Shown one piece after another: positions 21,872 through 33,800 of a DNA stretch of 64,000 nt. This DNA comes from Parascedosporium putredinis (Eukaryota; Ascomycota; Sordariomycetes; Microascales; Microascaceae). Both the position numbers and the translations under genes were made by a program. Numbering within the stretch: the first letter of the stretch is position 1; each line of letters begins with the position of its first letter. The notes beneath the pieces are model-generated. The model ran no database searches. It worked only from the letters and a program-made list of their open reading frames with translations, and was not told the DNA's origin. The stretch is from contig CASHTG010000017.1 of the NCBI GenBank assembly GCA_949357655.1, forward strand, positions 496,001-560,000, read 5' to 3'.

Positions 21872-24800
21872 ATGGCGGTGGTGGACATTTCTTCCAACGT
21901 AGCATCTCTGATGCGAGATACCCAGGCATTAAGCCTCTTACCCCCGAAATTCTCGAAGTTGTGCGAAACCATGCTGCTTCCAGCATCCTCGATGCGGTCG
22001 CCGACGCCGCCCTCTCGCCGCGCCTCACAGACAGGCTTTTCGTTCACTTCGAAGCCATCTTCGCCGACATATGTGCGCGGTGGATCCTCCAACATACCAA
22101 ATCAAACCGGAAAGGCTCTATCCTAGCCGCATTCGCGCGTATACTGCCATTCGCACCATACCTTTCCATTTTTCTCGAACAATTCCTGGCCCATTCCCGG
22201 CCCGAGCAACCTGGTTTGCCAATCCTTACCCCTACTAACCTTCAGTCTTGGTCCGCCAATCCCGATGACTATATTTCACTTCAGAACATCTTGCTTGCCG
22301 TCTGGAGACTCAACAGCTTTGACCAGCGAACCTATGGCTCCCTACTATCCCCCTCCGACGCGCAAGAGCTATTCCACCATGGAAACCGGGCGGTTCGGTA
22401 TCTCGCGATACGAATATTCTGCCAGCTGCTGCAGGCTTCCGATTTCAAGCTTGAATCTCTCGTCCACGAGCATCTCGGAACCGCCGATCCGATCACCGGA
22501 GACCTGGATGGTCGCGAGATCGACCTCGGGTTCTTATCCCTCCACGAGCACGCGCGTGTGAACGAACTAGATTCGCTGCGAACAGATATAGCACGTCTGG
22601 AGGTGCAGGAAATCCAGCCGGTGGTGTCTCAAAGCCTCACCCAACATGTCGTATCTTATGGTCGAGTGACGCTTCCACGGCTAGGAAGCCCCACCGAGAA
22701 GAACTCGCCGTTAGTCGTTACGGCCACCGTACAAGAAAATCTTGAACACCTCGCAAAATTATTACAAAGGCCTGGATCCATCCTTCTCCATGGACTTCCT
22801 GGTTCTGGGAAGACATCGGTCATCCAGGAGCTTTCCAGAGATCTTGGGATGAAGTCTGATATGGTTACTCTTCACTTGAACGACCAAACCGATGCTAAGA
22901 TGCTTATCGGCCTCTATACGACAGGCTCTAAACCGGGGAGCTTTGAGTGGCGACCAGGTGTGCTGACCAAGGCCGTCAAGGAGGGAAGGTGGGTCCTTAT
23001 CGAAGATTTGGATCGTGCCCCTGCCGAGGTGGTTAGCTCGCTTCTACCGCTCGTTGAGCGAGGGGAGCTTCTCATCCCCAGTCGTAGCGAGAAGATCAAA
23101 GCGGCCAGCGGATTCCGCCTCTTTGCCACAGTACGGACATCCAAGGGCATGAATGGCCAGGAGACTCTCCCGCACCTGTTAGGCCTTCGCTTTTGGCAGC
23201 AGCTTAGCATACGCCCATTGCCTGAGCTAGAGATTGAGCAGATAATACGTGGCGCATTCCCCATTCTGGACAAGCTTGTACCCCAGATTCTTTCCGTCTT
23301 CCACCACCTAGCGCGTACAGCCTCCATGCCCTCCATGGCTACGTCAAGTCGTGGGATAGTCCGCCAGATGACACTTCGTGAGCTCCTCAAGTGGTGTCGC
23401 AGACTGCAAGACCTTCTGAACGCCTCGGGGACGGCGTTGACTATCAGTGAAGTAGTCAGAGAACGAATGTTTATGGAGGCAGTCGACTGCTTTGTTGGCC
23501 ATCTCCCGGAGAGCAAGGGGCGAGATGAGCTGGTCTTCGCCATTGGCGAGGAGATGCATATGGCTAGGGCGTGGGTGGAACACCAGATGACTGGTTATGT
23601 TCCGGCCTTGAAGGATAGCGATTCGCACTTCCGCATCGGACGCACCGCGATTGAAAAGCACAAGAATCCGGCGCTCCAGCGCTCTAAACGACCATTTGCG
23701 GACACAACGCAGGCCAAGAAGCTTCTTGAACAGCTCACTCGTTCAGTCCAGCTAAAGGAACCCGTGCTACTAGTCGGTGAGACGGGTATTGGGAAAACGA
23801 CCGTCATTCAGCAACTCGCCGATATCGTTGGCCGAAAAGTAGTCGCTGTTAACCTTTCCCAACAGAGCGAAGTCGGTGATCTCTTGGGAGGCTTCAAGCC
23901 TGTTAACTCTCTAAACCTCGCTATTCCACTCAAAGACGAGTTTGACGATCTCTTCAGGGCTACGGGTCTTGCTGCAAAGAACCAGCCTTACCTCAACCGA
24001 ATCGCCAAGTATATCACAAAACGCCAATGGACCAAGGCCTCGAAGATGTGGGTAGAAGGTGTAGATCTGTTTCGAAAACTTTTGCAAGTGGAGCAGAAGC
24101 GCTCTCGCGAAAACGGCGAGCCACCCGCGAAGCGCCAAAAACAGGATGCTCCTTCGAGGCTTGGGCACCTGGTCGATATCAAGACGAGGTGGGAAGAGTT
24201 CTCCAAAAATTTAGAGGTCTTCAATGCCCAAGTATCTGGGAATAACAGTGCTTTCGCCTTCTCTTTTGTGGAAGGCAACATCGTCAAGGCTGCTAGGAAC
24301 GGAGATTGGGTTCTCTTGGACGAAATTAATCTGGCTTCCTCCGATACCTTGGAGAGCATCACTGACCTTCTCACGGATCCTGGAGAGACTCCATCCATCC
24401 TGCTTTCTGAGACGGGTGAGATCGAGCGCATCAAGGCGCACCCAAATTTCCGCATCTTTGGTGCGATGAACCCGGCTACCGATGTCGGCAAGCGGGATCT
24501 TCCAGTGGGCATTCGGTCAAGGTTCACTGAGATCTATGTCAACAGCCCGGATCGTGACTACAAGGATTTACTCAAAGTTGTCAAGGCCTACCTACAAATC
24601 AAGAGCGCCAAAGATGAACACGCGGCCGACGACATAACGAGGCTGTATCTCAACACTAAGCGCCTAGCTGATGAAAAGAGGCTGGTAGATGGTGCGAATG
24701 AAGTCCCTCACTTTAGTTTGCGAACGCTCACCCGTGTCTTGAGCTACGTCAGGGAGGTTGCTCCCTTTATGGCCTGCGGCGGGCCCTGTATGAGGGTTTC

Positions 24801-27800
24801 TCAATGGGCTTTCTGACGCTTCTGAACCGGGAGTCAGAAGAGCTCCTTATCCCTCTCATATCTCATCATATCTTTGGAGATGATAGCCGTCGCCAGTCAA
24901 TTCTTTCCCAACGTCCCAAGGTTCCCGACGACGGGCGCACATACACCCGCTTCAAGAGCAGAAGCCAGGATAGACAGTACTGGCTTCTCCAAGGAGAGCA
25001 ACCCCGGTTGAGAATCAAGACTACATTATTTCGCCCTCCGTAGAGCGGAACCTGCTCAACTTGGTGCGGGCTACTTCAAATGCGCGGGACGGCGGTTTCC
25101 CCGTGCTTATCCAAGGCCCCACGTCTGCGGGTAAGACGAGTATGATCGAGTATTTGGCAAGTTATAGCGGGAACAAATTTGTCCGAATCAACAACCACGA
25201 ACATACCGACCTTCAGGAATATCTAGGTACTTATGTCTCGGGATCTGATGGCAAATTGCGGTTCCAAGATGGGCTGCTTGTGCAAGCTATGCGCAAGGGC
25301 TACTGGATCGTCTTGGACGAGTTGAACCTTGCCCCGACCGATGTGCTCGAAGCTCTCAACCGCTTGCTGGATGATAATAGGGAGCTTTTGATTCCGGAAA
25401 CCCAAGAGATTGTCAAACCCCACGAGAACTTTCGTCTTTTTGCTACCCAGAACCCCCGGGTCTGTATGGGGAAGAAAAGTATTATCGAGAGCCTTTAGGA
25501 ACCGCTTCTTAGAGCTGCATTTTGATGACATACCAGAGGATGAGCTCGAGTACATCCTTCAGAAGCGAAGTCGATTCACGGCCCCATCTGATTGCAAGAG
25601 GATAGTGACAGTGTACAAAGAGCTCTCCCACCTCAGGCAGACAACCCGAGTATTTGAACAAAAGACAGCTTTGCGACGCTGCGTGACCTCTTTAGATGGA
25701 CGCTTCGTAACGCAGAGACCCGTGAAGAGATTGCGGCAAACGGCTTCATGCTTCTCGCTGAGCGTGTTCGAAACGAGGCTGAGCGTATTGCGGTGAAGGA
25801 AATCATCGAAAAGGTGTTTAAGGTCAAGATAAACCTCGATGACTTGTACTCAAAATCTTCGCCGGCGCTACGCCATCTCCAACAGAACCGCCAAGGCGTG
25901 GTGTGGACACAGGGAATGAGGAGGCTTTACCTTCTTGTCGCTCAGGCCATCCGCAACCACGAGCCGGTCCTACTTGTTGGCGAAACTGGTTGTGGTAAGA
26001 CGACCGTCTGTCAAGTTCTCGCCGAGGTGCTGGGAAAGGAGCTTCATATTGTTAATGCCCATCAAAACACTGAAACGGGAGATATCATTGGTTCTCAGCG
26101 ACCAATTCGAAACCGGGCATCCATACTTGAGGCTCTCCATTCAGCCCTCCAGTCAGCTCTGGAGCTCCTAGGACAGGACCCTCAGGGAACAACAAATGAG
26201 TTGTTGGATAGGATTCGTAAACTTCCTGCGACTTCACTCGCCGCCGTTCCCGACGACCTCAAGGCCAAGATAGAAACGCTTGAGATTCGGAGCAAGGCCC
26301 TGTTCGAGTGGTCTGATGGAAACTTGGTCCATGCCATGAAAACTGGCCAATTCTTCCTACTCGACGAAATATCCCTCGCCGACGACTCCGTTCTCGAGAG
26401 GCTCAACTCTGTACTAGAACCGCAGAGAACGATACTCCTTGCAGAAAAAGGTATCGACAACTCGTTCATATCTGCAACAGACGGCTTCCAGTTCTTTGCA
26501 ACAATGAACCCTGGTGGAGACTTTGGCAAAAGGAATTGTCCCCCGCCCTGCGAAATCGATTCACTGAAATTTGGGTTCCTCCCCTTTCCGGGACTGAGGA
26601 CATTAACCAAATTGTGACCCAGAAACTAGACAAGGAGGTCAAGGGCGTAGCCAGCATAATCGTGGGCTTTGCTACATGGTTTGGTGAGACTTTCCGGTCT
26701 GCTTCCACCACTGCCTTCTCCATTCGTGAGCTGTTGGTCTGGGTCCAGTTTGTCAACCAGTGCCATGGCATTGATCCCGTATTCGCGATCGTTAACGGTG
26801 CCGCTACCGTTTTCATTGATAGCTTGGGTGCGAATCCTTCTGGCTTAATCGCATTGGACTCTGAGGGTGTCATCGTGCAACGACGCAACTGCTTGAACAA
26901 GCTTAGCGAATTGCTAGGCTCCGATATCTCTTCAATCTACGACTCAAATCCCCAACTCACGCACGACGATGCCAGAATCAGTATTGGCGGCTTTAGCGTC
27001 CCCGCATTTCCCATGATGTAGACGAGAAACACTTTAAATTTTTCACGCCGCCGACAACTAGGTTGAACACACTCAGGGTTGTCAGAGCCCTTCAAATGCA
27101 GAAGCCCATCCTCCTCGAGGGTAGCCCGGGCGTGGGCAAGACCACCCTCGTTGCGGCGCTCGCTCAGGTTTGCGGGCAGCCTCTGACACGAATCAACCTA
27201 TCCGATCAGACCGATCTCATGGACCTTTTCGGTACTGACGTCCCCGTCGACGGCGCCGAGGCGGGAAATTTTGCCTGGCGGGACGCGCCTTTCCTTCGCG
27301 CGATGCAGAAAGGTGAATGGGTCTTGCTTGACGAGATGAACTTGGCGTCCCAGTCAGTCCTTGAGGGTCTAAACGCCTGTCTGGATCATCGAGGCGAGGT
27401 TTACATCTCCGAGCTTGATCAAGTTTTCAAGAGACATCCTGATTTCCGCCTCTTCGCTGCGCAGAATCCTCATCATCAAGGAGGCGGCCGAAAGGGTCTT
27501 CCAAGCTCGTTTGTGAATCGCTTCGTGGTCGTCTATGCGGATGTATTCTCTAGCGAGGATCTCAATCTCATCGCGAGGAATAGCTCGCCTGATCTCCCGC
27601 TAGAGACTACTGAGAAGTTGATTCGGTTCATCACAGATTTGGAGCACAAAATCACACAGGACCGATCCTTTGGTTCTCTGGGAGCTCCATGGGAGTTCAA
27701 TCTTCGCGACCTCTTACGTTGGCTCCATCTTTTGCAGAGCTCAGATCCCCTTTTGGGCACTGCGAGAGTGGATGACTTGCTTGACATCGTCATCAGGCAA

Positions 27801-30800
27801 CGATTCAGGACGGAGCGAGATAGGCAGGAGGTGGCAAACCTATTTGCGAATATCTTTGGCGAGCCACCGCGAACTCATAACCTGTACCATGATATAACCT
27901 CGTCTTTCTGTCAAGTCGGCCTGGCGTTGATGAAGCGCAGCCAACTGGCCCAACCCGTTCGCCTGCAGAACGTTGATCTAAAGCTTCGTCTTGCGGATTT
28001 GGAGACGCTCATGCTCTGCGTCACCCAAGACATACCCTGCATCCTCAGTGGTCCATCTGGCTCCGGCAAGTCCGTTCTCATCCAACACGTGGCTGCCCTT
28101 GCTGGGAAGTCCCTTGTTACTTTCCCGTTGAATGCAGACGTGGACACCATGGACCTTGTGGGCGGCTTCGAACAGTCTGATCCGCTACGAGAAGTGAACG
28201 CTGTCCTCCGGGAGCTGAAAGAGACCCTCCAAGCTTCCACCTTGTCCGTGGTTCCGCAAAAGGCGCCCGCGGACGCTCTTCAGCTATTGTACCTTTTGGA
28301 AACGACCGCTGAGGTACCGGACCCTTCTATTCTTCTCCCCGTAGCTGAGAGACTGCTGTCAGTAGTATCCGAGTCTTCTGAAGTCGGTGTCGTTCTCACA
28401 CGAGCCGTCGCTGCCCTGCAAAAACCCTTGATTGTCACGAATCCGCGATTTGAGTGGCTTGATGGCGTCATCATCAAAGCCCTGCAGACAGGCCAGTGGC
28501 TGGTTCTAGACAACGCAAACCTCTGCAGCGCTTCGGTACTAGATCGACTGAACTCTCTCCTCGAGCCCAACGGTTTCATCAGCGTCAACGAGCATTGCGA
28601 TCCCAACGGAGAGCCTAGGATCGTGAGGCCGCATCCTGACTTCCGAATCTTCCTTACTACGGACCCAAGATACGGCGAGCTGTCGAGGGCGATGAGGAAC
28701 AGAGCCATCGAGATTCATCTTTTTGAACCCATGCCCGAACGGGCCCAGCACCTCAGGTGGATCACTCCGATTGAGAGCACTCTTCAGCGCTATCACTTCT
28801 CTTGGTCTGTGTCTGACGATAGATCTGCGTTGGCTCGCTCCATGACATCGCTCGCTCTTGAGCGGCTTACCAAGGCGGATCTGAATCTACTACCTCGATT
28901 CGCCCAAGATGCTCAAGCCCATTTCTCTACTCACGGCGAGATCACGAAGCAGCCCCAACAACTGATAGAGTTTTTCCGCTCAGACAGTACCCGCAAACTC
29001 AGGTCGGCTGTCTCTGATATGTATTCTTCGCTTTCTACCATCGCATCCCCCGACCTCGCCGATATTCAGGTTCGTATCTCCAGCACCCATCCACGCACTC
29101 TCCATATACTAACGTGACATCGTAGCCCATCTTCCCCGTCAAGAACTTTCCCATGACCATCCTCGTTTCCAGTAGTGTGGGATCACAACCTTTCCGACTG
29201 GCCATGTGCTATGAGTACTACCAAGATCTCCAGTCCTTGGACACAGAGATTCGCGCCCAGGCCTCTGCTGCGAAGAACACCAAAATTGCGTCGCTGAATC
29301 GTCTTCAGCGTGCCTTTGTAGCCGAGCGAGTTACAGCCGTAGCCAAGGACTCTACGGTTGGCGCCGCCGACTTCTTCTCCACCTCTATTAGCCTCGTCGA
29401 TGGCTTCTTGCGGCCCAACCACCCGGACGGCGAGTGGCAGGACCAGAACCGGCTGCTGCGTGGCATTATGCATTATCTACGTCGAACCCTACAGCTTGTG
29501 GCGGTACCCCATGCGGCCTTTGATGAGGCTGTCTTCCAGGCCCATCTCAATCAAGGAAGAGCCGTCCTTAAGAAGTTTCAGTCTTCGGATCCGAATACCC
29601 AGCGTTTTGTTCTCAACTTCCTCGCAAACCTCGACAAATACTTTTCCTCAGGCTTCAGCCTGAAGACAGGTCTAGGGATGGAAGAAATTTGGCGCCCGTT
29701 TAGGCCCTGTCTCATACCTGATTCCGACACCCTTAGGCGATCCGGCGAAATTGTTGCCCTTGCTAGTCGCTTCGACACCCTTAAATGGAAAACGGGGTCT
29801 TCTTTGGCAGATCTGGCCAAGGCGGCATCGACTTTGGCGACCGCGTTCGGCATTGTGCGATCCGGCAGAGCTGGAGCCGACGAGCTTATTGGTGAGCTAA
29901 CCAGGGAAATCCAGTCTCTGGAGACTAGGATTGGCCTAGATTCTGCGGACAAGGCCCCCTTCTTCGCCGCTACCTTTGAAACTCTGCGCCAGATCTCGAT
30001 CCTCCAAGCTTTCAAGCAGGGAGTCAGTATCAAGGGCGATGAGATTGCTGTTTTATCGAACGCGCCTGTCATCGCCCAACTCTACCTTGAGGATACAGAG
30101 GGCTATGCTCAGCTGCTGCAGACTGTTGATCACCTCACCTGCCAGAGCGCCGAAAATTTTGCCTGGAATGGGCGGCTCCTAACTTCCGTCCTGTCAAGGG
30201 CGGGTGGCATAAAGAGTGCGAAGCTGAAGTCGCTCTCGTTGCTTGAAATTGAGCTTCCACAGCTCACCAAGTTCCTTTCCCGGGCGTCTCGCGCAGTCAC
30301 CTCGAGTGCGCTCACAGGCCTCAATTCCATCCTTCACAAGCTCATCGTTAGTTTCATCGAGGCGCTACAGCCCGGCCTCGGTGAGAAGCTGTTGGATACC
30401 GAAATTGCCCTTAGCCGATTGATGGTGGCCAAACCGTTCAGATTTGAGAATCGCAGCAGCTGGTATCCTCAGGACCTCTTACAATCATTCTCGACCGCAG
30501 CGCCGCATGTGCTCGAGGTCTTGGCGGACAACATCCTCCCGGCCTGGTGCGCTTTGAAGTCAGCTTCCTTAATCACCCCGGCGCGCATCGCCTTGCAGCC
30601 TTCGCCTGGGTACAGTTTGCAGTTGGTGCACTCCGGCTCTATGTACCAAACAGGGTCTTTGACCCCCAGCTGAGACTCACACTTGAGACTGAATCTTTCA
30701 ATGAGCTTAGAGCTAGCCTGCTAGACAAGGTATCTTCTCTAGTGTCCTTTGAATCGCAGTTTACCGGTCAGCTCTCGAACATGCGCACCGAGTTGCTCGA

Positions 30801-33800
30801 GAAGGAGGTTGACGCGATGGGCCCTCCGCCCCCTGGAGAGACAAAAGCCTACCGCCCTGAACGTTCCGAGCTCAATCAAGTCCACGCAGAATTTAATAAC
30901 GTACTCAAGGCTACGGTTTATTCGGAGATTGCGACCTCTAACCTCCAAGACCTCCCTGACGAGGCACTTCATCTTGTCACCGAGAACGTCAGTCGAGTTA
31001 TCAACCGCCTATCCGGATACTTTGCGTCCTACCAAGATATGACCCGGCCCGTCGTGAACTTGCTGCGCGTCATGCAAGTTGGCTTATCTCTCATCACGGA
31101 ACCAACGGGTTTAAGCAAGTCAACTGCGGAACTCGTCTCCGTGACACCATTCCTCGGCGGGAATCTGCTAAACTGGACACCTGGCCTTCAAAACAAGACA
31201 TTCGAGTTTATTGACTTAATGACAGTCTCCTCAGCGATTGACGGAGTTGACCGCCTGAGTGCGGAGGACCGAGAGGCTATATTCTCCTGCTTCCATGCGT
31301 TTTACAACGAATGGACCCTGAAACTTGAAGCGGACAGGAAAGAGGAAGAGGCTAGACAGAGTCTCTACCGCTTCAAGGGAAGTTTTGAGGACGAAGAGGA
31401 AATGAACCAAGAGGAATTCAACGAGCTGTTCCCGACGTTCGAAGGTGAAGAGGATGAGCCGACTTCCAAACCCTCTGTCAAGAGGTTTCAAGTGAGAGAA
31501 ATGTCCATCCGAGTGGCTGAAGCACACAAGAAGCTACTCGTCTCTACATCCGAGGCCTTGTCGGCACTTCGAACTGCCCTGATTTCCGTTGGCCGAAAGA
31601 TTGCTACCGAACTGTCGGAGAAGACCGCAGTCGACCAAGACATCAGTAAAAAACTTCTTCCTGGCGTCCTCTTGACACTTGACGGCCAGCTGTCTTCCCT
31701 CCAGGCCGATAAATCGTCCAGCAGCTACAACTTCTATACCGATGCCAATCTCCATGAGGCGAGGCAACTCGTGCACTTGGCAAACAGTATTGCGACTCGG
31801 TTCCGGGAGCTGCAACTTACCGATGAGATAGGTCATCTCCAGCCAATCGCCGATGTCCGGTCCTCTTGCGATACTGTCCTTGAGCTTGTGCACACCGAGC
31901 CGCTCGCCAAGTTGCTGCCCAAGGTAGAACATCTGCATGCCATGGTCTACGAGTGGCAATTTGGAGGCTGGGCAAGTCGCGTGCATTCTGCGACGGAGCT
32001 TTATGATCGTTTGACCGCATCCATTGTCCGTTGGCGCCGACTAGAGCTTTCTACTTGGTCGAAACTTTTCGAAATGGAGGTGGAAAGATGTCAGGACGAC
32101 GCAAACTCTTGGTGGTTTGTTGCCTACCATGCGACGATTGCCATCCCTATGGGTCTCCTTGAGAAGGGCGATTTAGCAGAGTACGCTACCAAACTCGTCG
32201 GCGACTTGGAGGTGTACTTCTCCTCAGCCATTCTTGGCCAATTCTCAACTCGCCTAGGGCTGCTACGCCAATTCCACAAGCACCTTGAGCTGTTGAGCCT
32301 GGACCATCCGACGCTCTCCGTCGTACATACTGCTGTTGGCAATTTCATCTCCATGTATCATCGTTATCAAAAGGCTGTCGATGAGGGTATCGCGCGAGGC
32401 CGCCTACCCCTAGAGAAGAAGATGAAGGACGTGCTACTTCTCGCTAGCTGGAAGGATACCAACATAAACCACCTGCGAGATAGCGCCCGGAAGTCTCATC
32501 TAAAGCTTTTCAGAATCGTTCGGAAGTTCCGCGATGTCCTCAGCCAGCCCCTAAGTCTGCTTCTTGAAAAGGGCATTCCCGATGAAGAATATACCCTAAC
32601 CGCAACTACCGGGACGATGCCGATCGCTTACGTTGACAAGGAGACCGTTGAGCTGGCGAACAATGACATGCTCAAGTGGCTAGAGCAATTTAAGCCGCTC
32701 ATCAATGTTGGCCAGACAGTATCCAGAATGACGCAAGTCGGATGTGTCCCCGTGTACGTCACGGAGGCTGTCGAGGAGATCGAGGAATTCATCACTAGCT
32801 TGACGACATCAATGCAGGAACTGAGAAAGGAGACGCCGGGAATACTGACTGACGAGAATAAAGATCAAGTCAAGCATCTCAAGGCCCGCAAGCGAAAGCT
32901 CTTCGCCGACGTTCTTCGTCAGGCAAGAGAAATGGGCTTCGAGTACAATCTGGACACCACGCGACTCGCTCAGCAGGATTCACTTCCCGTCATTCTCGCC
33001 TCTTGCGGCTCCTTATCCGCCTTTGGACCGACCTCCATCAACACCGCCGAGTATTTCTTTCACAAATTTGTCGACATGATGCCTAAGATCAGGGCCACAA
33101 CGACAAATCACTCGGACGAAGTGACTGGTCGCGAGGTAGCGCGCAGCATCGGGTATCTCGAAGGAATGCTTAGCGTCTCGCTCAATCAGAGGCGTTCCCT
33201 CTCCAAAAGCAAATTCATCACCGACCTTGAGGAGACGGTTGCAGAGCTCAGAAGCGTGCAAAAGTCCGAGATCAAGGGAAACCTCAGCCGGCCGATTAAG
33301 CGCAATAACTCGTCTAGGACTTTGAGGTGGTTGGTAGAAATCTTACGATATGCTCTTCAGCTTCTCGAAGTGCACGCCAAACTCGGGGGCGCGGATAGCT
33401 CTGCATGCCAAGCAAAGTTACAGACATGGCTGAGCGATCTCGGGAGTCTTTCCTCCCAGGACCAAGTTACAAGGAAGATGCCGACCGGCCTCAGCTCAAC
33501 CCGTCGCGAGGTACTTGAGGCTCTTATCTCCGAAAGACTGCAAGCTTTCGAGAACGACATCAAGGCCATGATGCAAGAGTTCGACGGCGCCTCATTCATC
33601 CTTGGAGAACTTTTGAATTGGACTCAAGTCTCGTTTGAGGATGTGAGCAGCGACAACCTCTCAGGCGTGCTTGATTTCGCTCAAGAGACGGTTACTCTTT
33701 CCAAGAAAATTCTTGAAACGCTCGCCCAGTTCCAAAACGGGCGATGGCCACGAAGGCACGTCTCACGTTAGCTGCAGCAACAACTTGGACTCGATGATAC

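Noticed and set aside
21694..21941. An upstream extension of midasin starting near 21694 in the frame of the main body
   Set aside because: The upstream part has no similarity to Rea1, whereas the ATG at 21872 in another frame gives an N-terminus (MAVVDISS) like relatives once one C is restored.
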